DNA from: Mycolicibacterium wolinskyi
GTDB lineage: Bacteria > Actinomycetota > Actinomycetes > Mycobacteriales > Mycobacteriaceae
NCBI RefSeq assembly: GCF_002101965.1
Contig: NZ_LQQA01000031.1
Coordinates: 62,001 to 126,000 of the forward strand
DNA length: 64,000 nt
Reading direction: 5' to 3'
The notes under the pieces are model-generated. The model ran no database searches. It was not told the DNA's origin and worked only from the letters and a program-made list of their open reading frames with translations. Positions 25,389 to 34,017 of this stretch are shown piece after piece (within the stretch, counting starts at the first letter, position 1; each line of letters opens with the position of its first letter). A program made the position numbers and the translations under genes.

Positions 25389-27188
25389 TCAGGCTGAGTG
25401 TTGGGTTACGTCGGCGCCTGCGCCCGGATAGACCGGGCGCCAGGAGCGTTCGATGAACGAGTGCAGGAGGCCGACCGCCTGCGGGCCGGTGCGTGTGCGC
25501 CACACCACGTGGCCATCAGGTCGCGCCACAACGGCACCATTGCCGCCGACCTCGAACATTTCGGTGATCAGGCGGTCACCGTCATCGCCCGCGGCCCTGA
25601 GTGCGACAACGGTGAGCGCCACAGTGGTCGGCGTGCGGGTTAGAGCATCCGTCCACCCGCGCGCATCGCCGGTGAACAGGGTCAATCCTCTTCGTGCCAC
25701 CGCCGCATGGGTTGACAGCTCCGAATCATCTGCCCCCAGGATGATCGCGTGCGGCAGGCGCGCCCCCGGATGCGTGGTCGGGTGGTATAGCGCGACGTCG
25801 CCGTCAGGACAGCGGCCCTCGGCGGTGTCGATCAGTGGGCTGGCGTAGGCGTAGCCGAACTCCAAGCCGCTGGCCACGAAATGTTCCTCCTGCCCCGGAA
25901 CAGCGGCGGCCATCCGCTCGCGTAATCGGCTGCTACGTGCGCTGTTTCGCAGCAGACGTCTCGTACGTGATGTCTGCGCGGTGGTCAAAGCGTCCGCAAC
26001 GCGGGCGATCACCGGACCGGGCACCCAGCCCAGCGGGAGCATGCCGATGAGTTCGGTCGCCTTGTGCAGTGAGGTGTTGGTGATGCCCAGCGGCGCAGTG
26101 ACCTCGTCGAGTCTGAAGTGGTTGATGGTGCTCTGCTCGGCGAACCGGGTGACGACCGGCCGTCGTTCGGTCTCGTAGGTGTCCAACAGTGATTCCGAGG
26201 CGCCGTCCTGCAGGATAGCGGCGAGCTTCCAGGCGAGGTTGTGTGCGTCCTGCACACCGCTGTTGAGTCCGAAGCCACCGGTGTGGGGGAACCGGTGCGC
26301 TGCATCTCCGATGAGCAGAAGCGGTCCGCGGCGGAACCGGTCGGCGATCTGCTTGGTCATCGTCCATGTTCCTGTTGATCGGATCTGGTAGTCGGTGGAT
26401 CCAATCACGTTGGGCAGTATGTGATTCCAGTAGCTCCGGCTGTCGCGCGCTATCCACTGCGCCGGGTGCAGATATGGTGTCATCAGCACGTAGTCGTCGT
26501 CGGCGTGGGCGATCATCACCCCACTGAATCGCGGGTGGTAGATCCAGCTGAGCAGGGGTCGGCTGGTGCCGTTCGGGTAGAGCTGGGGCGCGTGGAAGAA
26601 GACGCTGCCCATATTGGCCAGCACTGGACCGGTCATCGCGATGCCGGCCGCGTCGCGCAGGCGGCTGTTAGCCCCGTCCGCGGCGATGACGAATCGCGGT
26701 CGGGCGACAACTGGATCCGCGCCTGCGAACCGCAGGGTCAATCCGTCACCGACCAGGCCGGCGCGCACGCCACGCCGGAAATCGACCAGCGGCTCGCCCT
26801 CCAGCGCGTTCCACAGCACCGGCATGAGCAGGTGCTGACCGATGTGCGAGATGAGATACGCGCTGTGCGTGCGTACCTCGGCGAGCCGATCAGGTTGGGA
26901 CAGCAGGTCGATCTCGCCGATCGGATCAGAACGCACGTCGGTGCACCAGCGGATGATGTTGACGGTGTCGATCGGCGGGGTGATCGCTTCCAGCGCGCTT
27001 CCCAGACCGGGAGAAGCCTGGTTCCAGATCTCGAGGGTTCGGGCGTTGATGACGTGCGCCGCCGGATGCAGGCGGGTTTCTATACGTTCTTCGATGACGG
27101 TGCTGGGGATACCGTAGCGGGCCAGCAGCAGTGCCAGTGTGGATCCTGCGGCGCCGGCGCCGACGATGACGACCGATTCAGTGTCCAT
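25389..27188 (-). CDS. FAD-dependent aromatic monooxygenase (phenol hydroxylase-like)
   Basis: A 599-aa class A flavin monooxygenase. VIVGAGAAGSTLALLLA opens the FAD fold (GAGAAG at 10-15), AADGANS lies near 180, and GDAAHRFPHTGGFGLNSG gives the second FAD site. The C-terminal third is thioredoxin-like, as in PheA/TfdB/MHPCO-type hydroxylases. ATG at 27188, three bases after the VOC gene. Third gene of the minus-strand catabolic cluster. The enzyme at 21846 is its functional counterpart in the plus-strand cluster, but the two are only distantly alike. Confidence 0.87.
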   Translation of the reverse strand: MDTESVVIVGAGAAGSTLALLLARYGIPSTVIEERIETRLHPAAHVINARTLEIWNQASPGLGSALEAITPPIDTVNIIRWCTDVRSDPIGEIDLLSQPDRLAEVRTHSAYLISHIGQHLLMPVLWNALEGEPLVDFRRGVRAGLVGDGLTLRFAGADPVVARPRFVIAADGANSRLRDAAGIAMTGPVLANMGSVFFHAPQLYPNGTSRPLLSWIYHPRFSGVMIAHADDDYVLMTPYLHPAQWIARDSRSYWNHILPNVIGSTDYQIRSTGTWTMTKQIADRFRRGPLLLIGDAAHRFPHTGGFGLNSGVQDAHNLAWKLAAILQDGASESLLDTYETERRPVVTRFAEQSTINHFRLDEVTAPLGITNTSLHKATELIGMLPLGWVPGPVIARVADALTTAQTSRTRRLLRNSARSSRLRERMAAAVPGQEEHFVASGLEFGYAYASPLIDTAEGRCPDGDVALYHPTTHPGARLPHAIILGADDSELSTHAAVARRGLTLFTGDARGWTDALTRTPTTVALTVVALRAAGDDGDRLITEMFEVGGNGAVVARPDGHVVWRTRTGPQAVGLLHSFIERSWRPVYPGAGADVTQHSA

Positions 27189-27191
27189 GCC

Positions 27192-27881
27192 TCACAGCGT
27201 CTTCCAGGTGATTGCGCGCTTGTTCGATCGTGGTTTGGTGCCGGGTCGCGTGCCGGCGCCTGGCTTGAGCAGCTCATCTCGAGCGGTACCCGCGCGAAGT
27301 TGTTCGAGAAGGTAGTCCGGGTCGATATTGGTGCCGATCGGATTCTCGTCGAATTCGGCGCTGTTGAAGTACTCTGCGGTCTGCTGCGCGGTAGCGAAGT
27401 TCTCCGTCTGGAATTCCAGACGGATGCCCTCCGGATCTTCGTAGTAGAGACTGGTCGTGGGTCCATGGTTGATGGACCAGACCGGGGTGATTCCGACCTT
27501 CTTGAGCCGTTCGTAGGTCAGCAACAACTTTTCCACGGAGGTGAAGGTGAACGCGAGATGGTCGATGCCGTAGGTCTTTCGACGCCAGCGCGATAGCGGA
27601 AAGACATGCCGCAGTGGCGGCGGAAGCTTCACCAACGCCAGCCGATGGCTCTCGTGATCCCAGGTGAGAAAGGCGATCTGGCTGTCCTCGTGAGCCACCC
27701 GGGCACCGAATACATGTCGGTACCAGTCGATCATCTCCGCGCTGCGCGCTGTCTTGACCACCCAGTGGGCGATGAAGTCGGGTACGAGGCGGTCAGAAAG
27801 TTGATCGAGATCCCGTGCGGAGGTTGTGATGTCAGGGCCGTGCGGGTCGGAGGGCTGCAGAGGACTCGGTGTAGCGCTCAT
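27192..27881 (-). CDS. Extradiol-type VOC dioxygenase
   Basis: A 229-aa protein with one catalytic VOC pair. Candidate Fe ligands are H39 (IAHWVV), H108 (GIDHLAF) and E156 (IRLEFQTE). About 30 extra residues come before and 70 after, ending in a basic tail. It resembles biphenyl-2,3-diol dioxygenase-type proteins and would cleave the diol made by the adjacent monooxygenase. ATG 27881 has GAGAGGAG upstream. It lies between FAH and monooxygenase genes. Confidence 0.8.
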   Translation of the reverse strand: MSATPSPLQPSDPHGPDITTSARDLDQLSDRLVPDFIAHWVVKTARSAEMIDWYRHVFGARVAHEDSQIAFLTWDHESHRLALVKLPPPLRHVFPLSRWRRKTYGIDHLAFTFTSVEKLLLTYERLKKVGITPVWSINHGPTTSLYYEDPEGIRLEFQTENFATAQQTAEYFNSAEFDENPIGTNIDPDYLLEQLRAGTARDELLKPGAGTRPGTKPRSNKRAITWKTL

Positions 27882-27896
27882 GGCTCGGCTCTCCTC

Positions 27897-28856
27897 TCAG
27901 AGTGTGGCGGCGACGATGGCGTTCTGCTGGGTACCCAGGTCGAGCGTCCCAGCGCTGTTGCGTATGGAGGCGGTGACGACATCACCGGGCTGCAGATACG
28001 GCTTGCGCTGGTTGAGCTTGACGAACGCCGCCCACAGCTTGTCCTCGGGCAGCAGCGCCGTGGCCAGTCGGCGGATGAAGGCAGGTGGCGAGCCCGCCAC
28101 GATGCCGTGCGGTGTCCCGGTCAGCAGCACGTCACCGGAATCCCAGTTGCAGAACTCGCTCAGTTCAGTCAGCGTCTCGGCGGGCCTGTAGAGCATGTTC
28201 GCGGTGTTGTCGCTCTGCCGCAGCGATCCGTTGACCTCAAGGCGCAACTCGAGATCGTCGAGAAGCCGCAGATCCTCGGGTTCGAGGACCGCCATCACGG
28301 GCCCCAGCGGGCAGAACCCCCGGTAGCTCTTACCTTTCAGGAACTGTCCCTGTGGCAGCTGGACGTCTCGAGCGGAGATATCGTTGCCGATGGTCACACC
28401 GAAGATGTACTCATGTAGGTTCTCGGTGGTGACCGTCGTTGGTGCATCCACTGTCCCGCGAAGAACCAGCGTCAGCTCGATCTCGTAGTCGAGCAAGGTG
28501 ACATGAGCCGGGCGGGTGACCGGGTCGCGCGGACCGGTGACTGCGGCGTCGGTCTTGTCGAAGAACAGGTTGAAGGCACGCTTGTTGGGATCCATCCCGG
28601 ACTCGATGGCATGCTGGCGGTAGTTGGCACCCTGACACATCACTCGGCAGGGAGTGGTGACCGGAGATAGCAGCGCGACATCGGCCGACCTCACCGAACC
28701 GCTTTTCGCCGCCGCCGCCGTCCAGTCGGACCTACCGCGTTCGATGAGGTCGGCGGTACGTGGATAGTCGCCGGTAAGAGGCGAGATGACGTCACCGGCG
28801 AGGACACCCCAGAAGACTTGCTCGCTGCGCTCGTATCGGACGAGATGGACGACCAT
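27897..28856 (-). CDS. Fumarylacetoacetate hydrolase family protein
   Basis: A 319-aa FAH-fold hydrolase/isomerase, paralogue of the one at 19028. LLDYEIELTLVL carries the metal carboxylates; NDISARDVQ, YRGFCPLGP and LTGTPHG follow. First gene of the minus-strand cluster (FAH, VOC dioxygenase, monooxygenase), spaced 15 bases from the next. The 109-base gap upstream, before the regulator gene, must hold the cluster promoter unless the regulator is co-transcribed. Confidence 0.85.
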   Translation of the reverse strand: MVVHLVRYERSEQVFWGVLAGDVISPLTGDYPRTADLIERGRSDWTAAAAKSGSVRSADVALLSPVTTPCRVMCQGANYRQHAIESGMDPNKRAFNLFFDKTDAAVTGPRDPVTRPAHVTLLDYEIELTLVLRGTVDAPTTVTTENLHEYIFGVTIGNDISARDVQLPQGQFLKGKSYRGFCPLGPVMAVLEPEDLRLLDDLELRLEVNGSLRQSDNTANMLYRPAETLTELSEFCNWDSGDVLLTGTPHGIVAGSPPAFIRRLATALLPEDKLWAAFVKLNQRKPYLQPGDVVTASIRNSAGTLDLGTQQNAIVAATL

Positions 28857-28965
28857 CGATTTCTCCGCCTCTGCCCGTCGTTCGACCGGCTCAGTACACA
28901 GTCAACTGCGCAGAGACGCCGTGACGCCTGGCCTGAGGTCCAGGATTCAGTGCGAACTATGGTTG

Positions 28966-30264
28966 TCAGTCCAACTGGTCCTTTTTCGGCTGCAGCACCA
29001 CCTCGCCGAACTCCTCGGCGAGGGTGAGTGCAGCGTGGAGTTGGAGGCGGCGAACCGTCGCGGGTCGACCGCGAAGTTGCTCGGCGCGCTGTACACGGTA
29101 GGCGACGGTGTTGCGCGCAACCTGCAGATCAGCGGCGGCGCCGGCCAAACTCCTGTCGCGGTCGAGGTAATGCTTGAGAGTCCGACGAACAACGGTCACC
29201 GACTCGGTGCTGTCGGCCAGATCGCCGAGCTCGCGGGCGACGAACTCGCAGGCAGCCGGCAGGTCGGCGCTGAGCATCGCAACGACGTCGAGATCCTCAT
29301 AGCAGAACCACCAGGCGTCTCGCGTCGACATCCCGCCGACGCGGGCTGCCTCGGCTGCCTGCCGGTGGCTGTTGCGGAACCCGTCGACGCCTGACCCCGG
29401 CGTCCCGATCGCAAGACGGACCCCCGGCGGCGGTGACGCCGTGGGCATGGCCGCCTCCGGCGGCTGGGATGTCCTCGACCCCCAGGCCCACACCCGGTGG
29501 GCACCTAGGGGAAGCACGAGCGCCGAGGTGCATCCCGCGGTAACGAGGGTCTCGGACGCGGCGGCTCGTATTTGAATCGGTTCGGCGGGCATGGCCGCCT
29601 CGGTCCAGACAATGACCGCCAGGTGCCAGCGGCTCAGGTCGTAATCCAAGATCCGAGTTGCCCTGTCCATTGGCACGGAGTTTCCGTGCAGCAGGTCCTC
29701 CACAATCTCCATCCGCAGAGCCACCGAGCTGGTCAACCATGCCTCGTGCGCGCGGGCGTACTCATCGGCCATGCGTTTGGTCAGGATGTCCACGATGCCG
29801 AACAGTGACTCGTTGATGCGCCGCATCTCGCTGAAGCGCTGCGCCTCGGGCACCAGGCGTTCGGCTGCGTCGAGCAGCACACCTGCCGCGGCGGCGTGGG
29901 CGACGTGGATGCTGCGCAGCATGTGCTCGATGCCGATGCCGCGCGCCACTACCTCCATCGGGCCGGTGAGCACCTCGGGCATCGCCGCGAAGGTAAGGTC
30001 GTCGTCGTGTGCGAGCGCGGACAGCGCGCCCAGTGCCACGGCCTCGCACCCCTTGTGGATCTCACCGGCGACGGCGTCCACGGCTAGCTCCGGAATCTCA
30101 GCGGTGATGGTCGCTGCCAATCGTGCACCCAATTCGACGGCCCAGCCGGCCGGCCCGGACCCCAAGTGTTCGGCCAGCGCCTGGGCGCGGTCGGGGAGCA
30201 GGGAATGGTCTAGATGCGCGCCGCGCACCGTAGGCTCGAGTGTGGCGAACCAGGGCCGTGTCAT
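28966..30264 (-). CDS. PucR/CdaR-type helix-turn-helix regulator
   Basis: A 432-aa regulator without a PucR N-terminal domain. An N-terminal helical sensor region (about 20-180) is followed by a GGDEF-like middle domain and a C-terminal PucR HTH (about 365-425, GAAADLQVARNTVAYRVQRAEQL). It is in the same direction as the FAH-VOC-monooxygenase genes and directly upstream of them, so it is the probable activator of that cluster. Confidence 0.83.
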   Translation of the reverse strand: MTRPWFATLEPTVRGAHLDHSLLPDRAQALAEHLGSGPAGWAVELGARLAATITAEIPELAVDAVAGEIHKGCEAVALGALSALAHDDDLTFAAMPEVLTGPMEVVARGIGIEHMLRSIHVAHAAAAGVLLDAAERLVPEAQRFSEMRRINESLFGIVDILTKRMADEYARAHEAWLTSSVALRMEIVEDLLHGNSVPMDRATRILDYDLSRWHLAVIVWTEAAMPAEPIQIRAAASETLVTAGCTSALVLPLGAHRVWAWGSRTSQPPEAAMPTASPPPGVRLAIGTPGSGVDGFRNSHRQAAEAARVGGMSTRDAWWFCYEDLDVVAMLSADLPAACEFVARELGDLADSTESVTVVRRTLKHYLDRDRSLAGAAADLQVARNTVAYRVQRAEQLRGRPATVRRLQLHAALTLAEEFGEVVLQPKKDQLD

Positions 30265-30767
30265 CGGGAGCCACCATCTCGTACCGGTTGACGTTCACTC
30301 GTTTTCGCGCGGGTTCTGCGACCCGCGCCGATGCCGCCAGTGGTGGCCAAGATGGTTGGAGAGTCGGCAGGCATGAACCGACGCTAGGCCCCCCACTTCG
30401 AAGCGATCAACATATTTCGGCGAAGACGACGTACCGGCCCGAATTTCGCGACCGATCGGGCGGTTACCACGCAGCTGCTCACGTCGCTTCAGCTCTTCGG
30501 CCGAGCAGTGGACGCCGATGGAGCCATGTCGATGCCGTCCATAACGGCCAACAGGTCGTGGAGGCGCTAGGGCTCGCTGAGCATTTGGTCCCATCGCGAT
30601 GTCCTGCCTGCCTTCGCCATTCCTGCCACCGAGCGGTGGAACCCAGCCCGGGTGCAGCCCAGCACCATAGCGACATCGGCTGCGCCCAGGTCGTGGGTTC
30701 GCCGCTGTGAACGCATCGCGCCGAACATATCGACAGCAATGTGCGCCAGATGTTCATTTGACCACGG
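30265..30767. other. Intergenic region without a supportable gene
   Basis: About 500 bases between the PucR-type regulator and arsR. Reading frames here are short or lack protein-like composition. One minus-strand stretch around 30560-30710 reads a little like coding sequence but is broken by stops and has no recognised motif. It may be old gene debris. Confidence 0.5.
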
Positions 30768-30801
30768 ATTCGATAGTGATCAATATAGACGTATGTCGAA
30801 T
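30768..30801. promoter_or_regulatory. Inverted repeat over the arsR start
   Basis: ATTCGA (30768-30773) and TCGAAT (30796-30801) flank an AT-rich centre and span the ATG at 30793. No ribosome site precedes the ATG, so the message may be leaderless or nearly so, with the repressor binding over the transcription start. Confidence 0.4.
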
Positions 30802-31167
30802 TCGTCTCCAGCCACCCAGGCCGAGGCTTGTTGCCCTCCTGGCGCGCTTCTGCGAGAACCACTGTCGGCCCCCGCGGCGGCGGATATCGCAGTCAAGCTC
30901 AAGGCACTGGCCGATCCGGTGCGGCTGCAGTTGTTCTCCGCGGTCGCAAGCCATGCCGGCGGCGAGGCGTGTGTCTGTGACATCTCCGTTGGCTTGGATG
31001 TTTCGCAGCCGACCGTCTCGCATCACCTCAAGGTGCTGCGCGATGCCGGGCTGCTGACCTCAGAGCGCAGAGCGTCGTGGGTGTACTACGCCGTGGTTCC
31101 CGAGGCGCTGGCCAGCCTGTCCGTGCTGCTCGGTGCGGTGAGCGACAACGCGGAGGTCTCGGCATGA
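30793..31167 (+). CDS. arsR: ArsR family arsenic repressor
   Basis: A 124-aa repressor with recognition helix SQPTVSHHLKVLRDAGLL. It has C13-C14 at the N-terminus and C60-x-C62 in the CVCD motif, an arrangement compatible with As(III) binding. First gene of arsR-acr3-arsC-arsC, joined to acr3 by ATGA. Starts further upstream exist in frame but would cross the AT-rich promoter. Confidence 0.87.
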   Translation: MSNSSPATQAEACCPPGALLREPLSAPAAADIAVKLKALADPVRLQLFSAVASHAGGEACVCDISVGLDVSQPTVSHHLKVLRDAGLLTSERRASWVYYAVVPEALASLSVLLGAVSDNAEVSA

Positions 31168-32252
31168 CAAGCACCGCCACCACTCCCGCGCAGGCGGTCG
31201 TCGGCAAGCTCTCGACCCTCGACCGGTTCCTGCCCGTGTGGATCGGCGCTGCGATGATCATCGGCCTGCTCTTGGGACGCTGGGTTCCTGGACTGAACAC
31301 GTCGCTGGAACGCATTGAGATCGACGGGGTTTCGTTGCCCATCGCGCTGGGCCTGCTCATCATGATGTACCCGGTTCTTGCGAAGGTCCGCTACGACCGC
31401 CTCGACACCGTGACCGGCGACCGCAAACTCCTGTTGTCGTCCTTGGTGTTGAACTGGGTGCTCGGTCCGGCCCTGATGTTCGCACTCGCCTGGCTGCTGC
31501 TGCCCGACCTACCCGAGTACCGCACCGGCCTGATCATCGTCGGTTTGGCGCGTTGCATCGCGATGGTCATCATCTGGAACGACCTGGCATGCGGGGATCG
31601 CGAAGCCGCTGCCGTGCTGGTCGCACTGAACTCGATCTTCCAGGTCGCCATGTTCGCCGTCCTCGGCTGGTTCTACCTGTCGGTGCTGCCGGGTTGGCTC
31701 GGCCTGGAGCAGACGACCATCGACACCTCACCGTGGCAGATCGCCAAGTCGGTTCTGATCTTTCTCGGCATCCCGCTGGTCGCCGGGTACCTATCGCGGC
31801 GCATCGGGGAGAAATCGAAGGGCCGCGAGTGGTACGAGTCCACATTCCTGCCCCGGATCGGGCCCTGGGCGCTCTACGGCCTGCTGTTCACCATCGTGAT
31901 TCTCTTTGCCCTGCAGGGAGATCAGATCACCAACAACCCGTGGGACGTCGTCCGCATCGCGCTGCCCTTGTTGGCCTACTTCGCGCTCATGTGGGGCGGG
32001 GGCTACCTACTCGGCACCGTGCTCGGTCTGGGCTACGAACGCACCACCACGCTGGCCTTCACAGCCGCAGGAAACAACTTCGAACTCGCGATCGCCGTCG
32101 CCATCGCGACGTACGGCGCCACCTCCGGGCAAGCGCTGGCCGGCGTCGTCGGCCCCCTCATCGAGGTACCCGTCCTCGTCGCCCTCGTCTATGTGTCCCT
32201 GGCGCTGCGCAAACGATTCACGTCCACTCAACCGCAACGGAGTACGCCATGA
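31164..32252 (+). CDS. arsB: ACR3 family arsenite efflux transporter
   Basis: A 362-aa inner-membrane As(III) extrusion protein with ten hydrophobic segments. The ACR3 signature GLARCIAMVIIWNDLACGD contains the essential cysteine (C131), and the conserved TAAGNNFELAIAVAI is present. It exports arsenite made by the two arsenate reductases that follow. ATGA overlaps on both sides show tight coupling. Confidence 0.93.
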   Translation: MTSTATTPAQAVVGKLSTLDRFLPVWIGAAMIIGLLLGRWVPGLNTSLERIEIDGVSLPIALGLLIMMYPVLAKVRYDRLDTVTGDRKLLLSSLVLNWVLGPALMFALAWLLLPDLPEYRTGLIIVGLARCIAMVIIWNDLACGDREAAAVLVALNSIFQVAMFAVLGWFYLSVLPGWLGLEQTTIDTSPWQIAKSVLIFLGIPLVAGYLSRRIGEKSKGREWYESTFLPRIGPWALYGLLFTIVILFALQGDQITNNPWDVVRIALPLLAYFALMWGGGYLLGTVLGLGYERTTTLAFTAAGNNFELAIAVAIATYGATSGQALAGVVGPLIEVPVLVALVYVSLALRKRFTSTQPQRSTP

Positions 32253-32917
32253 CCGACAGCCCGGTAACCCACCAGTTGCGCGACGACCTGTCCATCGATC
32301 AGCGCGTGGCGTTGAAGACCGCCGCAGGCCGTCTCCGAGGCGAGTTCGACGGCACGTTCGGCACCGAGACAATCGAACGGTTCCTGCACTCGTCCTACGA
32401 TCAATTCGCTGGCCGGGCCAGCATCCCGCACTTCCTGCCGCTGCTGGCTGAACGGTTCGCCCGCCAACGCCTTCACGCGCTTGCCCGGGTCGAAGGAAAG
32501 ATCACCGACGCCAAACCCACCGTGCTGTTCTTGTGCACCCACAACGCCGGCCGATCACAGATGGCCCTGGGCTTCCTCACTCACCTGGCCGGCGACGACG
32601 CCGTCGCCTGGTCGGGCGGCTCCGAACCCGGCAACGAGATCAACCCTGCGGCGATCGCCGCCATGCACGAGGTCGGCATCGACATCACAGGCGAGTACCC
32701 CAAACCGTGGACCGACGAGATCGTGCAGGCCGCCGACGTCGTCGTCACCATGGGCTGCGGCGATGCCTGCCCCATCTTCCCCGGTAAGCGCTACGAGAAC
32801 TGGGAGCTCCCGGATCCGGCCGGCCAGGGCCTGGAAGCCGTTCGGCCGATCCGCGACGACATCGAGGAACGCGTTCGCCGGCTGTTGGCCGACCTGAATG
32901 TCCCGGTCGGCCGATAG
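32249..32917 (+). CDS. arsC: Arsenate reductase with N-terminal helical domain
   Basis: A 222-aa protein. Residues 1-80 form a three-helix N-terminal domain seen on actinobacterial ArsC proteins. Residues 90-222 are a low-molecular-weight phosphatase-fold arsenate reductase with the CTHNAGRS loop (C96, R102) and ELPDPAGQ carrying the acid. It probably uses mycothiol/mycoredoxin, as corynebacterial ArsC does. Overlaps acr3 by ATGA. Confidence 0.88.
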   Translation: MTDSPVTHQLRDDLSIDQRVALKTAAGRLRGEFDGTFGTETIERFLHSSYDQFAGRASIPHFLPLLAERFARQRLHALARVEGKITDAKPTVLFLCTHNAGRSQMALGFLTHLAGDDAVAWSGGSEPGNEINPAAIAAMHEVGIDITGEYPKPWTDEIVQAADVVVTMGCGDACPIFPGKRYENWELPDPAGQGLEAVRPIRDDIEERVRRLLADLNVPVGR

Positions 32918-32936
32918 CAATGCGGGGCAGCAGAAC

Positions 32937-33356
32937 ATGACTGACACGTCGGTGTTGTTCGTCTGCGTGAGCAACGCGGGAAAATCGGTGATGGCAGCCG
33001 GTCTCATGAGGCAGATCGTCGCACCGAACATCCGCGTGGCCTCAGCGGGAACCCACGCCAAGACCACCGTCAACGAGATCTCCGCGCGGGCACTGGCCGA
33101 AGTGGGAGTCGACATCAGCGACCATCGGCCCACCCAACTCACCGAGCAGCTGATCGACGACGCTGATCTGGTCGTCGTAGTCGGCAACCAAGCCCACGTC
33201 AACAACCGTCCCGGCAGTGTTGTCCAACGTTGGGATACCGATGAACCCTCGCGGCGCGGCATCGAAGGCATCGATCGTATGCGCATCATCCGCGACGACA
33301 TCGCCGATCGGGTCCGCACGCTCGTCGCCGAGCTAAACGGTCGGCGCCCGGAATAG
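32937..33356 (+). CDS. arsC: Arsenate reductase paralogue with CX5K loop
   Basis: A 139-aa LMW-phosphatase-fold protein. The active loop reads CVSNAGKS: C10 is kept, but the usual Arg is Lys (K16). The RWDTDEPS segment may supply the acid. It follows the first arsC by 19 bases. Similar short ArsC proteins with a Lys loop exist in corynebacteria, as far as I recall, so it may be a true mycothiol-dependent enzyme or a specialised variant. Start is ATG 32937 (MTDTSVLF). Confidence 0.8.
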   Translation: MTDTSVLFVCVSNAGKSVMAAGLMRQIVAPNIRVASAGTHAKTTVNEISARALAEVGVDISDHRPTQLTEQLIDDADLVVVVGNQAHVNNRPGSVVQRWDTDEPSRRGIEGIDRMRIIRDDIADRVRTLVAELNGRRPE

Positions 33357-33395
33357 CACCCACAATTTCCTTGCGAGCACAGGCATCATGGAGGC

Positions 33396-34010
33396 ATGGG
33401 CCATGAAGTGAAAACCGTGGAAGAGCTGCGTGCCATCGTCGGGCACCCCAACAAGTACGTTGCCAACAAGGTCACCAAGCAACTCTCCGCGGTACAGCAG
33501 GATTGGCTGGCCGCTTCCCCGCTGTGCTTCATCGCGACCACCGACGACCAGGGCCGCGTCGACGTCTCCCCCAAGGGTGACCCACCGGGATTCGCGCAGG
33601 TGATCGACGACACCACGATCGCCATCCCCGAACGGCCGGGCAACAAGCGCGTCGACGGCTATCTCAACGTGCTGCAACGTCCGCACGTCGGCACGGTGTT
33701 CGTCATCCCGGGCCGCGGCGACACGCTGCGCATCAACGGGACCGCGCGGATCCTCTCCGATGCGGACTATTTCGACGCCATGGCGGTCGGCGGCAAGCGG
33801 CCGATCCTGGCGTTGGAGATCGCCGTCGAGGAGGTGTTCTGGCACTGCGCCAAGGCTTTTCTGCGGTCGGACACCTGGAAGCCCGAGACGTGGAATCCGA
33901 CGGCTGTCCCGTCGGTCGCACAGCTGGCCAAGGCTTTCAAGCCCGACCTCAGCCAGGCCGAGCTCGACGCCTACTACACCGAGGACAGCATGCGAAAGAT
34001 GCTGTACTGA
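33396..34010 (+). CDS. Pyridoxamine 5'-phosphate oxidase-fold flavoprotein
   Basis: A 204-aa split-barrel protein. WLAASPLCFIATTDDQGRVDVSPKG is the FMN-binding core, followed by ERPGNKRVDGYLN and GRGDTLRINGTA. It matches the MSMEG-type family of about 200-aa PPOX proteins, whose substrates are mostly unknown. It is 39 bases after the arsenic operon but has no arsenic link. ATG 33396. Confidence 0.82.
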   Translation: MGHEVKTVEELRAIVGHPNKYVANKVTKQLSAVQQDWLAASPLCFIATTDDQGRVDVSPKGDPPGFAQVIDDTTIAIPERPGNKRVDGYLNVLQRPHVGTVFVIPGRGDTLRINGTARILSDADYFDAMAVGGKRPILALEIAVEEVFWHCAKAFLRSDTWKPETWNPTAVPSVAQLAKAFKPDLSQAELDAYYTEDSMRKMLY

Positions 34011-34017
34011 GGGTTCG

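Noticed and set aside
30479..30862. 127-aa minus-strand reading frame upstream of arsR
   Set aside because: Trp/Ser/Arg-rich with no motif, crosses the arsR start and operator, and has no ribosome site.
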